NCBI GenBank assembly: GCA_039696685.1
Contig: CP155566.1
Span: 620,001-684,000, forward strand
Direction of reading: 5' to 3'
DNA length: 64,000 nucleotides
Source of the DNA: Vibrio sp. CDRSL-10 TSBA
Lineage (GTDB): Bacteria; Pseudomonadota; Gammaproteobacteria; Enterobacterales; Vibrionaceae
Positions within the stretch are counted from its first letter, which is position 1. Each line of letters opens with the position of its first letter. Below the pieces are notes generated by a model. That model was given only the letters and a program-made list of their open reading frames with translations. It did no database searches and had not been told where the DNA came from. This document shows, piece after piece, positions 41,906-52,511 of the stretch. The translations under genes were made by a program, and so were the position numbers.

Positions 41906-43171
41906 ATGAGCCTGTTTATGAGCCTCATCGGTATGGCAGTACTGCTCGGCATCGCCCTGCTGCTGTCTGAAGACCGTAAAGCTATTAACTTTAGAACCGT
42001 GGGTGGCGCATTCGCTATCCAATTCGCACTGGGTGGTTTCGTTCTTTACGTCCCTTGGGGTCGTGATCTGCTGGCAAGCTTCACTGCTGGTGTTCAGAGC
42101 GTAATCGATTATGGTAAAGACGGTATCGGCTTCCTGTTCGGCAGCCTGGTTAACTTCTCAGTTGACGGTATCGGTTTTATCTTTGCTTTCCAGGTACTTC
42201 CTACCGTAATTTTCTTCTCAGCCCTGATCTCAGTTCTTTACTACCTGGGTATCATGCAGTGGGTTATTAAGATTCTGGGTGGTGGCCTGCAAAAAGCACT
42301 GGGCACTTCTCGTGCGGAATCTATGTCTGCAGCAGCAAACATTTTCGTTGGTCAAACTGAAGCACCGCTGGTGGTTCGTCCGTTTGTACCAAAAATGACA
42401 CAGTCTGAGTTGTTCGCAGTGATGTGTGGTGGTCTGGCTTCGGTAGCGGGCGGTGTAATGGCCGGTTACGCAGCGATGGGTGTACCACTGGAGTATCTGG
42501 TTGCGGCGTCTTTCATGGCGGCACCGGGTGGTCTGCTGTTTGCAAAAATCATCAAACCTGAAACTGATGCTCCGGAAGAAGAACTGGGCAACGTAGACAT
42601 CGACGGCGGCGACGACAAGCCTGCTAACGTGATTGATGCCGCCGCTGGTGGTGCTTCAATGGGTCTGCAACTGGCTCTGAACATCGGCGCGATGCTGTTG
42701 GCGTTTATCGGTCTGATCGCGCTGATTAACGGTATTCTGGGTGGCGTTGGTGGCTGGTTCGGTATGCCGCAACTGACTCTGGAACTGCTGCTGGGCTGGG
42801 TGTTCTCTCCACTGGCATTCGTGATTGGTGTGCCTTGGTCTGAAGCGACTCTGGCGGGCTCTTTCATTGGTCAGAAGATCGTGGTTAACGAATTTGTTGC
42901 TTACCTGAACTTTGTTCCTTACGTGGGCGAAAATGCGCAGGTACTGGCAACGACTGGCGCAGTGATGTCTGAGAAGACAGCAGCAATCATCTCGTTTGCT
43001 CTGTGTGGTTTTGCGAACCTGTCATCGATTGCGATTCTGCTGGGCGGCCTGGGTGGTATTGCACCTAACCGTCGTCACGACATCGCACGTTTCGGTATGA
43101 AAGCTGTGGCTGCTGGTACGCTATCTAACCTGATGGCAGCAACCATTGCTGGCTTCTTCCTGTCTTTCTAA
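41906..43171 (+). CDS. nupC: Concentrative nucleoside transporter, NupC family
   Basis: Inner-membrane symporter (CNT family) that takes up nucleosides with H+ or Na+. The 421-residue chain has about ten hydrophobic segments and the family blocks GQTEAPLVVRPF (residue ~150), SVAGGVMAGYAAMGV (~177) and CGFANLSSIAILLGGLGGIAP at the end (in parts GFANLSSIAILLGG). A CRP-like site and a palindrome lie upstream. It supplies substrate for the deo enzymes encoded next. Confidence 0.94.
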   Translation: MSLFMSLIGMAVLLGIALLLSEDRKAINFRTVGGAFAIQFALGGFVLYVPWGRDLLASFTAGVQSVIDYGKDGIGFLFGSLVNFSVDGIGFIFAFQVLPTVIFFSALISVLYYLGIMQWVIKILGGGLQKALGTSRAESMSAAANIFVGQTEAPLVVRPFVPKMTQSELFAVMCGGLASVAGGVMAGYAAMGVPLEYLVAASFMAAPGGLLFAKIIKPETDAPEEELGNVDIDGGDDKPANVIDAAAGGASMGLQLALNIGAMLLAFIGLIALINGILGGVGGWFGMPQLTLELLLGWVFSPLAFVIGVPWSEATLAGSFIGQKIVVNEFVAYLNFVPYVGENAQVLATTGAVMSEKTAAIISFALCGFANLSSIAILLGGLGGIAPNRRHDIARFGMKAVAAGTLSNLMAATIAGFFLSF

Positions 43172-43210
43172 GTCAGTCGAGAACCTATATATAGACGCCG
43201 TTTAAACATC

Positions 43211-43245
43211 ACCCCGTAGCAAGAGATTGCTGCGGGGTTTTTTTT
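43211..43245 (+). terminator. Terminator after nupC
   Basis: Stem ACCCCGTAGCAA / TTGCTGCGGGGT (one G-T pair) with loop GAGA, followed by eight T. Confidence 0.93.
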
Positions 43246-43490
43246 ATTTATGGATTTATTTTTTATCTCAGGGCCGGAGAAAGAGCCGGGTGGACAGAAA
43301 CGGACCCACCAGACCGGCGCCATTGGCGTATGGCGCGCCGGCCCGACAGAGGCTGATTTCCTCAGTCTGTTATTTTGAGATACAAACCGTTTGCTCCGGG
43401 CAGAGTGCTACAGTTTTGTTGTGAATATCTATACTGTGTAGGTCGGTAAGCATGGTGACAGGAGTTGTCATGCCCCGTCTCTACAGTACC
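43246..43490. other. Intergenic region between nupC and the short ERIC element
   Basis: No gene is supported. The region is GC-rich at 43270-43350 with short inverted words (GGCGCCATTGGCG). Together with 43553-43744 it separates nupC from the deo operon; the deo promoter should lie in the latter part, but I cannot place it. Confidence 0.5.
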
Positions 43491-43552
43491 TATACCCAAA
43501 CAACTTGGAGTTGCAGCCAACACCGCTGCAGCTTCAAGTAGGAAGGGTATAT
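43491..43552. repeat. Short ERIC element (internal deletion)
   Basis: Both ends of an ERIC element (TATACCCAAACAACTTGGAG and GCAGCTTCAAGTAGGAAGGG) are present, but about 65 central bases found in the two full copies in this window are missing. Arms still pair, so the RNA can fold into a hairpin. Lies between nupC and deoC. Confidence 0.85.
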
Positions 43553-43744
43553 ACACACCTGCTGAGCCCGCAACCGAGCGTAAACGGGTACTGTACGGTG
43601 ACAAGGATAGCAATTGGCAGGTCGGCTGATGCCCGGCTGCCGAGTCTTCAGGGAACCAAGTCCGTTCATTTTATTGCTGCCCGGCATGATGTCAGATGAC
43701 CATCCGGGTGGTGAGCTAATTGAAACTATTGATCGGAGATAGAA

Positions 43745-44524
43745 ATGAGCGATTTAAAAGCAGCAGCACTACGTGCACTGAAACTGATGGATTTAACCAC
43801 GCTGAATGATGATGATACGGACGCCAAAGTGATCCAGCTTTGTCACGATGCGAAAAGCCCGGTTGGTAATACCGCCGCCATCTGTATCTACCCTCGCTTT
43901 ATTCCTATTGCTAAGAAGACCCTGCGTGAACAAGGTACGCCGGATGTGCGTATTGCGACTGTGACTAACTTCCCGCACGGCAATGACGATATCGAGATTG
44001 CTGTAGCGGAAACCAAAGCGGCTGTCGCTTATGGCGCTGACGAAGTGGATGTGGTGTTTCCGTACCGCGCACTGATGGCGGGTAATGAGCAGGTTGGTTT
44101 TGAGCTGGTGAAACAGTGTAAAGCGGCGTGTGGTGATAAGGTGCTGCTGAAAGTGATCATCGAGACCGGTGAACTGAAACAGGAAGCCTTGATCAAACAG
44201 GCTTCGCAAATCTGTATTGAAGCGGGCGCGGACTTCATTAAAACCTCGACCGGTAAAGTGGCGCAAAACGCGACCCCTGAGTATGCACGCATGATGCTTG
44301 AAGTGATTCGTGATATGGGCGTGGCACAAAGCGTTGGCTTTAAGCCGGCCGGTGGCGTGCGCACGGCCGAAGATGCGGCGCTGTATCTGGCGATGGCTGA
44401 TGAGATCCTGGGTGATAACTGGGTCGACAGCCGTCACTACCGTTTTGGTGCCTCAAGCCTGCTGACTAATCTGCTGAACACGCTGGAAGTGAGCAATGAC
44501 AAAGCGGATCCGGCTGCGTACTGA
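43745..44524 (+). CDS. deoC: Deoxyribose-phosphate aldolase
   Basis: Splits 2-deoxyribose 5-phosphate into glyceraldehyde 3-phosphate and acetaldehyde, the last step of deoxynucleoside breakdown. The Schiff-base lysine is in [16 protein letters not shown] (residue ~167); [13 protein letters not shown] near the start and [15 protein letters not shown] near residue 200 are class I aldolase blocks. The 259-residue length equals the E. coli enzyme. ATG at 43745 follows CGGAG. First gene of deoCABD. Confidence 0.97.
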   Translation: MSDLKAAALRALKLMDLTTLNDDDTDAKVIQLCHDAKSPVGNTAAICIYPRFIPIAKKTLREQGTPDVRIATVTNFPHGNDDIEIAVAETKAAVAYGADEVDVVFPYRALMAGNEQVGFELVKQCKAACGDKVLLKVIIETGELKQEALIKQASQICIEAGADFIKTSTGKVAQNATPEYARMMLEVIRDMGVAQSVGFKPAGGVRTAEDAALYLAMADEILGDNWVDSRHYRFGASSLLTNLLNTLEVSNDKADPAAY

Positions 44525-44630
44525 TTGATTCAGTTGCATATCTAAGTAAAGGGTGGTGTATCACGCACCACCTTTCCACTCTCTATTTTCTATTAACCAT
44601 GGCTCTGTAACAGAGCTTGGGGGGATAGCT

Positions 44631-45992
44631 ATGTCTTTAGCCAATGAAACATCAGCGGCCAAGCGTTTTTTGCCGCAGGAAATCATTCGTAAAAAGCGCG
44701 ACGGCGAACCGCTCAGCGCCGAAGAAATTGAGTTTTTTATCCAGGGTGTGGCAGACGATACGGTGTCGGAAGGTCAGATTGCGGCGTTTGCGATGGCGAT
44801 TTTCTTTCGTGAAATGAGCATGGATGAGCGCATTGCGCTGACTTGTGCCATGCGTGATTCCGGCATGGTGATTGACTGGAGCGCAATGAACTTCGCTGGC
44901 CCGATTGTCGACAAACATTCCACCGGGGGCGTGGGTGATGTCACTTCTCTGATGCTGGGGCCGATGGTAGCCGCCTGTGGCGGTTATGTACCGATGATCT
45001 CCGGGCGTGGCCTGGGACATACCGGCGGTACGCTGGATAAACTTGAATCCATTCCCGGCTACAACATTACGCCGAGCAATGAGGTCTTCGGTGCGGTGAC
45101 CAAACAGGCAGGCGTGGCGATTATCGGCCAGACCGGTGATCTGGCACCGGCGGATAAACGCGTCTATGCCACGCGTGATATCACCGCCACGGTGGATAAC
45201 ATTTCCCTGATTACCGCATCGATTCTGTCGAAAAAACTGGCCGCGGGTCTGCAGTCTCTGGTGATGGATGTCAAAGTCGGCTCCGGCGCCTTTATGCCGA
45301 CCTATGAGGCTTCAGAAGAGCTGGCTAAGTCGATTGTTGCCGTTGCCAATGGCGCCGGCACCAAAACCACGGCGATCCTGACGGATATGAACCAGGTGCT
45401 GGCGTCTTCGGCCGGTAATGCTCTGGAAGTGCGTGAAGCGGTACGTTTCCTGACCGGTGAATGCCGCAATCCTCGTTTGTATAACGTGACCATGGCGCTG
45501 TGCGCCGAAATGCTGGTGCTGGGCAATCTGGCTAAAGACAGCGCCGAAGCTGAGCAAAAACTGCAGCTGGCACTGGACAGCGGCGCGGCGGCGCGCTGTT
45601 TTGGTCAGATGGTGGCAGGCCTGGGTGGCCCGGATGATTTTGTCGAGCACTATGAGCGCTACCTGGATAAAGCAGAGATCGTTAAGCCGGTCTATGCCAC
45701 ACAAAGCGGCGTCGTGTCTGCGATGGATACCCGGGCGATCGGCATGGCAGTGGTCGGTATGGGCGGCGGTCGCCGCGTGGCGAGCGACAGCATCGACTAT
45801 GCGGTCGGTTTTGATCAGTTTATCCGTCTGGGTGAAACCGCAGACAGCAGCAAACCGCTGGCCGTTATTCATGCGCGCAGCGAAGCGCAGTGGCAACAGG
45901 CGGCGCAGGCGCTGCAACAGGCGATTAGCGTCGGTGGCGACTATGTGGCGACACCGGATGTGTACCGTCAGATCCGTGAACAAGATATTTAA
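44631..45992 (+). CDS. deoA: Thymidine phosphorylase
   Basis: Converts thymidine and deoxyuridine with phosphate into base plus deoxyribose 1-phosphate. The phosphate-binding motif [15 protein letters not shown] (residue ~85) and the pyrimidine-binding region [15 protein letters not shown] (~125) are clear. The frame is open from 44553, but the ATG at 44631 follows GGGGGA and begins [20 protein letters not shown], giving 453 residues. Second gene of the deo operon. Confidence 0.96.
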   Translation: MSLANETSAAKRFLPQEIIRKKRDGEPLSAEEIEFFIQGVADDTVSEGQIAAFAMAIFFREMSMDERIALTCAMRDSGMVIDWSAMNFAGPIVDKHSTGGVGDVTSLMLGPMVAACGGYVPMISGRGLGHTGGTLDKLESIPGYNITPSNEVFGAVTKQAGVAIIGQTGDLAPADKRVYATRDITATVDNISLITASILSKKLAAGLQSLVMDVKVGSGAFMPTYEASEELAKSIVAVANGAGTKTTAILTDMNQVLASSAGNALEVREAVRFLTGECRNPRLYNVTMALCAEMLVLGNLAKDSAEAEQKLQLALDSGAAARCFGQMVAGLGGPDDFVEHYERYLDKAEIVKPVYATQSGVVSAMDTRAIGMAVVGMGGGRRVASDSIDYAVGFDQFIRLGETADSSKPLAVIHARSEAQWQQAAQALQQAISVGGDYVATPDVYRQIREQDI

Positions 45993-46006
45993 TGCTGGAG
46001 CAAGCA

Positions 46007-47228
46007 ATGAAAAGAGCATTCATTTTAGTCCTGGACTCATTTGGTATCGGCGCGGCGCCGGATGCCGACAAATTTGGTGATGTGGGTTCGGATACCCTGG
46101 GTCACATTGCCGATCAGTGTGCCGCCGGAGCGGCGGACAACGCGGTTCGTCGTGGTGAACTGACGTTACCTAACTTGTCCAGACTGGGTCTGGCAATGGC
46201 ACACCAGGAAGCGACGGGCCGTTTCGCGCCCGGACTGGATCAGCGCGCGGATATCATCGGCGCTTACGGCCATGCGGCTGAGCTTTCTTCTGGTAAGGAC
46301 ACACCGTCCGGCCACTGGGAAATCGCCGGGGTACCGGTGCTGTTTGAATGGGGCTATTTCACCGACAAACACAACAGTTTCCCGCAGGAAACTGACCGAT
46401 CGCATTCTGGCCCGCGCGGGTCTGGACGGTTTCCTTGGCAACTGTCACGCTTCCGGGACTCAGGTGCTCGATGATCTGGGTGAAGAACACATGCAGAGCG
46501 GTCTGCCGATTTTCTATACCTCAGCCGATTCGGTATTCCAGATTGCCTGTCATGAAGAGACCTTTGGTCTGGAGCGCTTACTGGAGCTGTGTCAGATCGC
46601 CCGTGAAGAGCTGGCGGATTACAACATTGGCCGGGTGATTGCGCGTCCGTTTATCGGGCCGGGCAAGGGCCAGTTTGAGCGTACCGGTAACCGTCGTGAT
46701 TTGTCAGTCGAGCCACCATCGGCGACTGTGCTGCAAAAGCTGGTCGAAGAGAAGCAGGGCAAGGTGGTGTCGATTGGTAAGATTGCCGACATTTATGCCA
46801 ACTGCGGTATTACCGATAAAGTCAAAGCGACCGGCATTCCGGCGTTGTTTGGTGCCACGCTGGAGCAAATTGCAGCGGCTGGTGACAACACGATTGTGTT
46901 CACCAACTTTGTTGACTTTGATTCAGCCTACGGCCACCGCCGTGATGTGGCCGGTTACGCCGCCGCGCTGGAATATTTCGATCAGCGTCTGCCACAGGTG
47001 CTCGAGCTGATGCAGGACGATGATGTGTTGATCCTGACCGCGGACCACGGTTGTGACCCGACCTGGCCGGGCAGCGATCATACCCGTGAGCATATTCCTG
47101 TGCTGGTGTACGGCAAAAAAGTGGCACCGGGCTCTCTGGGCCAGCGTGAAACCTTTGCTGATATCGGCCAGAGCCTGGCTGGCTACTTTGGCGTGTCGGC
47201 GATGGACTACGGCAGCAATTTCCTTTAA
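46007..47228 (+). CDS. deoB: Phosphopentomutase (one-base frameshift)
   Basis: Alkaline-phosphatase-fold enzyme that interconverts (deoxy)ribose 1- and 5-phosphate, linking DeoA/DeoD to DeoC. Metal-site blocks: [17 protein letters not shown] (residue ~8), [13 protein letters not shown] (~95), ADHGCDPT (~345). At 46388-46392 the sequence reads CAGGAAACTGACC for expected CAGGAACTGACC; dropping one A restores [20 protein letters not shown] and a 406-residue protein of normal size. An in-frame ATG at 45992 lies upstream, but the start at 46007 ([13 protein letters not shown]) matches the family. Confidence 0.95.
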
Positions 47229-47234
47229 TTGCTG

Positions 47235-47291
47235 ACCTGGCGTGTGTCATTGCCAGGTAAAGATCGGGTTTCGCGGCGGCGTAAACCCGAT
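47235..47291 (+). promoter_or_regulatory. Two hairpins between deoB and deoD
   Basis: ACCTGGC / GCCAGGT (47235-47258) and ATCGGGTTT / AAACCCGAT (47263-47291) are adjacent inverted repeats in the 140-base spacer. Neither has a T-run. They may set the relative mRNA level or stability of deoD within the operon. Confidence 0.6.
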
Positions 47292-47368
47292 TCTGCGCTT
47301 AGACTTGGATAAGGTCTGTTTTATTGAATAACAGTGGCCTTGAGTATAAGCGCGAAAGGAAAACACAT

Positions 47369-48103
47369 ATGGCGACTCCACATATCAATGCTGAACCGGG
47401 CGACTTTGCTGATGTCGTCTTGATGCCGGGCGACCCGTTGCGGGCCAAATACATTGCTCAGTACTTTTTACAGGATGTCCGGGCAGTGTGTGATGTACGC
47501 AATATGCTCGGTTTTACCGGCACCTACAAAGGACGAAAAGTTTCGGTCATGGGGCACGGGATGGGCATTCCGTCCTGTTCGATTTACGTCACTGAGCTGA
47601 TTAAAGACTTCGGGGTGCGGAAAATCATCCGCGTCGGCAGCTGTGGCGCGGTCAGCGATGACATCAAGGTGCGTGATGTAGTGATTGGCCTCGGTGCCTG
47701 TACCGACTCGAAAGTGAACCGGATACGCTTTAAAGATCATGACTTTGCCGCCATCGCTGATTACAGCATGGTCAAAGCGGCCGAAAAAGCGGCGCTGGCG
47801 CGCGGGATTGAGGTGAAAATCGGCAATCTGTTTTCGGCCGAGCTGTTTTATACCCCGGATCCGGCCATGTTCGAAGTGATGGAGAAGTACGGTATCGTCG
47901 GTGTGGAAATGGAAGCCGCCGGTCTGTATGGGGTTGCGGCTGAGTATGGCGCGAAAGCCATGGCAATCTGCACGGTGTCAGATCATATCAAAACCGGCGA
48001 GCAGACCAGCTCAGAAGAGCGCCAGACCACCTTCAACGAGATGATTGAGATAGCGCTTGATTCAGTGCTGGTTGCGGATGCGGAAAAAGCTGCCAGAGCT
48101 TAG
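47369..48103 (+). CDS. deoD: Purine-nucleoside phosphorylase
   Basis: Splits purine (deoxy)nucleosides with phosphate into base plus (deoxy)ribose 1-phosphate. The hexameric-type PNP blocks are present: [14 protein letters not shown] (residue ~20), [12 protein letters not shown] (~65), RVGSCGAV (~87), [11 protein letters not shown] (~178), and the catalytic Asp in VSDHIKTGE (~204). The frame opens at 47324, but the ATG at 47369 has AAAGGA and gives 244 residues, close to the family norm. Last gene of deoCABD. Confidence 0.96.
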   Translation: MATPHINAEPGDFADVVLMPGDPLRAKYIAQYFLQDVRAVCDVRNMLGFTGTYKGRKVSVMGHGMGIPSCSIYVTELIKDFGVRKIIRVGSCGAVSDDIKVRDVVIGLGACTDSKVNRIRFKDHDFAAIADYSMVKAAEKAALARGIEVKIGNLFSAELFYTPDPAMFEVMEKYGIVGVEMEAAGLYGVAAEYGAKAMAICTVSDHIKTGEQTSSEERQTTFNEMIEIALDSVLVADAEKAARA

Positions 48104-48156
48104 GTCTTTTGAGCTCTTGGTTTTTGAGAACTGGGGGCGAGAGCTCAGGCCGGGTC

Positions 48157-48768
48157 TTAGAGTTCCCCGGCATTTTTCAGCAGCAGGTTTTCGCCTTTAT
48201 CTTTCGGCTGACGACGCACCAGCAGGGTCAGCAATACGCCACTGATAAAGCTCATCAGCAGCATCAGGTACATGTAGCGGTCACTTTTACGGTAGTGGTG
48301 GTCTGAAATGGCCGTTACTTTACCGGTTTCAAAGGTAATCCGTACAAAGCCGATCAGGCTGCCATCGTGCATCACAGGTTCAACCAGTTGCTGGCGGCCG
48401 ATACTCGCAGTTTGCAGCGGCGTATCGAGCCCCAACACTTCACGCACACTCAGTGCCGAATCACTCGCGGCCAGTTTGACCCCTTCCGCATCATAAATGG
48501 TGGCATCAAACACCAGACGCTCAGAGGCTAACTGGTTAGTCAGCGCCAGCAGGCGCTCCTGATCCTGCTCGGCAATCATGCTGCTGGCCGATTGCGAAGC
48601 CTGGGTAATCAGGACCTTGGTCAGAGTTTCTAACTGGTTAGCCTGAATTCGTTCATTACCCTTGCTGATCACCACGCTGTTCTGAATTGTGATGAAAAAC
48701 ATCACGGCTATCAGGATAACAGCCAGCACCCGTATCACCATACGAAAGGAGAATAATGAACCATCCAT
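48157..48768 (-). CDS. ytjB: AhpA/YtjB family membrane protein
   Basis: A 203-residue inner-membrane protein with one membrane segment near residue 10-30 and another near 165-185, and a periplasmic domain between (coil then beta segment), the layout of YtjB (Smp). It lies divergently from serB, the same arrangement as E. coli ytjB-serB. The role of the family is poorly known. It is convergent with deoD. Confidence 0.88.
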   Translation of the reverse strand: MDGSLFSFRMVIRVLAVILIAVMFFITIQNSVVISKGNERIQANQLETLTKVLITQASQSASSMIAEQDQERLLALTNQLASERLVFDATIYDAEGVKLAASDSALSVREVLGLDTPLQTASIGRQQLVEPVMHDGSLIGFVRITFETGKVTAISDHHYRKSDRYMYLMLLMSFISGVLLTLLVRRQPKDKGENLLLKNAGEL

Positions 48769-48869
48769 ACCGTTAACCTAAAGAAAAATAAACTCCGGCT
48801 CATATTGAGACTTGCCTTTTGAAATTGCAATAGGGTAACGTCAGGGAATACCAACAATGGAAAGTGGAC

Positions 48870-49874
48870 ATGGACGCTTTGACAACTTTATCTACCAAAA
48901 AACAAACAACCTTATCTATCAAAAAACATACAACGTTACTTAACCGTCTGCCTGAAACGCGTTTAGCTAACCGACTGGACAAAGCAAAAGCGAACTGGAT
49001 TGTCTACGCACCGACTCTGACTGCGCAGCAATTTGAGGACATTGATTTCTTTACCGGTCATTTCAATGCCATTGTCGAATGCTGGAAAGTCGGGCATTAC
49101 GAAGTGGCACTGATGTCAGGTGAACTGACCGCTGAGCATGAGACGATTCTCCAGGGATTGGAACTCGATTATGCACGTATCAGCGAAGTGCCGGATTTAT
49201 CCAAGCCAGGATTGATTGTGCTGGATATGGACTCGACCGCGATTCAGATTGAATGTATTGATGAGATTGCCAAACTGGCCGGGGTCGGCGAAGAAGTGGC
49301 AGAAGTGACCGAACGTGCCATGCAGGGCGAACTGGACTTTGAACAGAGCCTGCGTCAGCGTGTCGGCAAGCTGAAAGGCGCCGATGCGTCGATCCTTGAA
49401 GCGGTGCGTAAAGAGCTGCCTCTGATGCCGGAACTGCCGGCTCTGATTGGCACTCTGCAGGCGCTGGGCTGGAAAACGGCGATCGCTTCCGGCGGCTTTA
49501 CCTATTTCTCCGATCACCTCCAGCAGATGCTGTCACTTGATCACGCGCAGTCGAATACGCTGGAAATTGTTGATGGCAAGCTGACCGGTGAAGTACTGGG
49601 CGATGTGGTTTCAGCGCAGACCAAAGCGGAAATTCTGGCGGATCTGGCCCAGCAGTATGAGATTGAAATGCACAATACCGTGGCGGTCGGTGACGGCGCC
49701 AACGATCTGGTCATGATGGGCGTGGCGGGTCTGGGTGTGGCGTATCACGCGAAACCTAAGGTGGAAGCACAGGCGCAGACGTCAGTGCGTTTCTCGGCGC
49801 TGGGCGGCGTGTTGTGTATTCTGTCGGCCGGTCTGGTCAAGCAGCAGAAACTGAGCTGGCAGGCTAAGCCGTAA
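48870..49874 (+). CDS. serB: Phosphoserine phosphatase
   Basis: HAD-family phosphatase for the last step of serine synthesis. Motif I is VLDMDSTAIQIECIDE (nucleophile Asp, residue ~115), motif II ASGGFTYF, motif III QTKAEIL, motif IV VGDGANDLVMMG. The N-terminal ~100 residues are the variable regulatory part. The start at ATG 48870 follows GGAAAG; the first residues include a repeated unit (TTLSTKKQ then TTLSIKKHTTL) encoded by a near-exact DNA repeat. Its 334 residues are slightly more than in E. coli. Confidence 0.95.
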   Translation: MDALTTLSTKKQTTLSIKKHTTLLNRLPETRLANRLDKAKANWIVYAPTLTAQQFEDIDFFTGHFNAIVECWKVGHYEVALMSGELTAEHETILQGLELDYARISEVPDLSKPGLIVLDMDSTAIQIECIDEIAKLAGVGEEVAEVTERAMQGELDFEQSLRQRVGKLKGADASILEAVRKELPLMPELPALIGTLQALGWKTAIASGGFTYFSDHLQQMLSLDHAQSNTLEIVDGKLTGEVLGDVVSAQTKAEILADLAQQYEIEMHNTVAVGDGANDLVMMGVAGLGVAYHAKPKVEAQAQTSVRFSALGGVLCILSAGLVKQQKLSWQAKP

Positions 49875-49936
49875 GCGAAGCGATAGGGCGCGAAGTCGTC
49901 CACTATACGCGGCAGCGGCCAGAGACTGCTGAACAT

Positions 49937-49966
49937 AAAAAACGAGGCGATTGAGCCTCGTTTTTT
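49937..49966. terminator. Bidirectional terminator between serB and the PilZ gene
   Basis: AAAAAACGAGGC / GCCTCGTTTTTT with a 6-base loop; A-run and T-run ends serve both convergent genes. Confidence 0.92.
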
Positions 49967-50014
49967 ATTGGTTTGTTGCAGGCTGTTAATCCTGCTTTTG
50001 AGTCCGGTGCCGTT

Positions 50015-52364
50015 TTACCGGGTCAGCTCAAGCCGGATCAGTACTTCTTCGGTGATATCGATGATTTCGCCAAATCCGGCCATGGCGCCGAGTTCTTTCT
50101 CCAGCGCCTTGGCATGTGGCATGCTGATCTGCGCCAGTTCGCCCAAATCGCTGCGCATCAGAGTGGTAAAAGGATCGAACACTGGTGCTGCGCTGATACG
50201 CAGCACAAACAGCTCGCCCAGTTCCAGAGCATGCTGAATAAACTGGATGCGATCTTTAATGTTGACGAAGTCGGTGATAAGGCGTGATTCGACCGATTGA
50301 ATACGGGCACCGAATTTGGCCGCGGCAATATAGACTTCGTGATACTGCGGCTCCGCGCCGTCAATGCGCCGCATTGGCGTGGCGAGCAGCGTATTAGTGT
50401 GACCTTTGTAGATAGGTTCAAGCGTGATTTGGTTATCGTGGCCCAGTTTGGCCAGCAGCGCCAGATGCGGCGGCAACGGATAGTTGACCCCGATGACTTT
50501 CGGCCGCAGGTTAGCACCGACTTTTTCCACGAATACCGGCGCGCTGACAATCTTATCCAGCAGAATGTTATGCAGCCCTTCCAGCAGGTGGGCGCTCGGC
50601 AGCACTTCATCTTTACGCAGCATCTTGTCCTGGTTGTTCTCGATGATGCTGTTGAAAAACGCAATGCTTTTTAACGTCTGTGTGGTTTCCTCAACCATGA
50701 GCTGCAGTTTACGTCCTTCCGGGCCGACCCGGATCACGGTATACGGCAGGGCATCAAGCGGCAGGCTTTTGTCATACAAACGCAGTTCGCGGAAGTTGAT
50801 TTGCGCGGTATCGCCGGCTTTGAGGTCAACCGCTTTATCCAGCACTATGCTCAGACCACGCTTGGACATATCAATGGTAAAGCCTTCAGCCAGTACGTTA
50901 CCGTCGATGTGCAGTTGCAGCGGCGTTTTAAAGCGATAGCGCGGCTCGCGACGGCGTGAACGGGCATCGTAATAGATGTTAATCGGGGAGTGAGAAACTT
51001 TGCGCGGATGGCGGAACGGGGCCAGTTCATTACTCGCCAGGGCCGGCTTCTCGACCAGCAGATAATCTTTGGCGCTGGCACTGTCGGTGATTTCCTGCAG
51101 CATACCGCAATGGGTCAGAGCGCCGGAGCGATCCGCCAGTTCTCGGGAGTGGCTGGCAAGTTTCCTGACGTTCCTGATCTGACAGCTCAAATACCGAAAG
51201 ACGAAACGCTTTCCAGCTGCTGCGCCGTGCGCCGATGTGCCAGAACAGGTGACGCTGATCGCGCGTCGCTTCCGGCATCATCATCGAAAAGAACAGCGTC
51301 TTCCCCTGGTGATCATGCTTGAATGCATACAGCACATTGCTGCTGCCGCGCAGACCATGTTTGGTCAGCTGATCCATACGCGCGCTATTGAACAGATTAC
51401 TCAGTACCTGCTGATTACGTTCATCCTGCCAGTATTGCCAGATCGACTGGTTGTTTTCGGTCATCAGCACCAGCTCAAGCTCATTGCCGCTGAAAAACAC
51501 CGGCAGGTTTGACGTATGTTTCAGATAGCTGTGCTCATAGCCGCGTGTGCGGGCGCGGATGATTTTATCCTGGTTGTCATGCTTGGCTTTCTGGCTGTTG
51601 TCACGCAGTGATTCAATGATGATGCGTTCGATGACATTCGTCTCAGTCAGCTTTAGAGTGCGCAAAAACTTGATTGCATCATTGTCATACGAGTCGTCAA
51701 TTGCCAGAATACGGTATTCGATCGCCTGATCCAGGCCAAGTACCTCGGAGGTCTCGCTAAGTTCGGTAAACGTGACTGAAATAGTGTCGCCCAGTTTGTA
51801 GTCAAAAGCGGACGGGACTTTAAACTTGGCGCCGGAGGAGGAGAGGTCAATACTCAGGCCGTGCACGGTGTGCTTGCTGTTACGCAGAATGATTTTCACC
51901 TGCGACGATATTTTCAGCCGGTTTTCCTGACGTTTGAGATCGTAGCCGAGCTTGACCGGCTCAACTTCAAACGGGCTGTTGGGCTCGGTGATCTTGCCCT
52001 GATTGAGCGTGCCACGCTGTTTCATTACCCGGAAGTTGTTGCGGGTGTTATACAACAGGTCCCAGACACCTTCGGTGTAGCTGCCAAACCTTTTCACCCC
52101 TTTGTGATAAGTGTTAAAGGCAACATCATCCAGCCAGTGTTTGAGTCCGTCCAGCTGATACTCACGGCACTCCCCCTGGACACGGCCACGCAGATCAATG
52201 CTTTTAGTGCATGGCGTCATCAGGCGTTTGAGTTCCATCTTCACCAACAGTTTGACCGAAGGCGGATGACCTTCGGTCAGCTGATTGAGCAGTGACTCAA
52301 AATCAGGTGAGTGATAGGCCGGAATCAATTGTTCCGTGAACGAGAGTATTTCAGGTGGCTGCAT
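50015..52364 (-). CDS. plzC: Large PilZ-domain protein, PlzC-like (one-base frameshift)
   Basis: Probable cyclic-di-GMP effector. In V. cholerae the gene between serB and radA (VC2344) is PlzC, and this matches by position and size. Two PilZ-type segments are visible: one near residue 155-260 (NRLKISSQVKIILRN... LSIDLSSSGAKF) and one in the second half with the binding motif RRREPRYRF and the matching DMSKRGLSIVLD. At 51160-51164 the minus strand reads CAGGAAACTTGCC for expected CAGGAACTTGCC; dropping one A joins DQERQELASHSRELADR and gives 782 residues. The first PilZ segment has lost clear arginines, so only the second may bind the ligand. Confidence 0.88.
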
Positions 52365-52511
52365 AGTTTTCTGTTAGAGTGTCATTCTCATACTTGATAC
52401 ATCGGCCCCGCGGGCCGGATCTTTAGCAGTATGTTGCAGTGATTCATGAATTTATAAAAGCTGTCGCTTCACAGCTTTTAAACATTTTTCAGGTTTGAGG
52501 TTTAAGTTTTC

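Noticed and set aside
43246..43744. Open frames of 60-80 codons between nupC and deoC
   Set aside because: They run through the ERIC element and have no ribosome site or family pattern.
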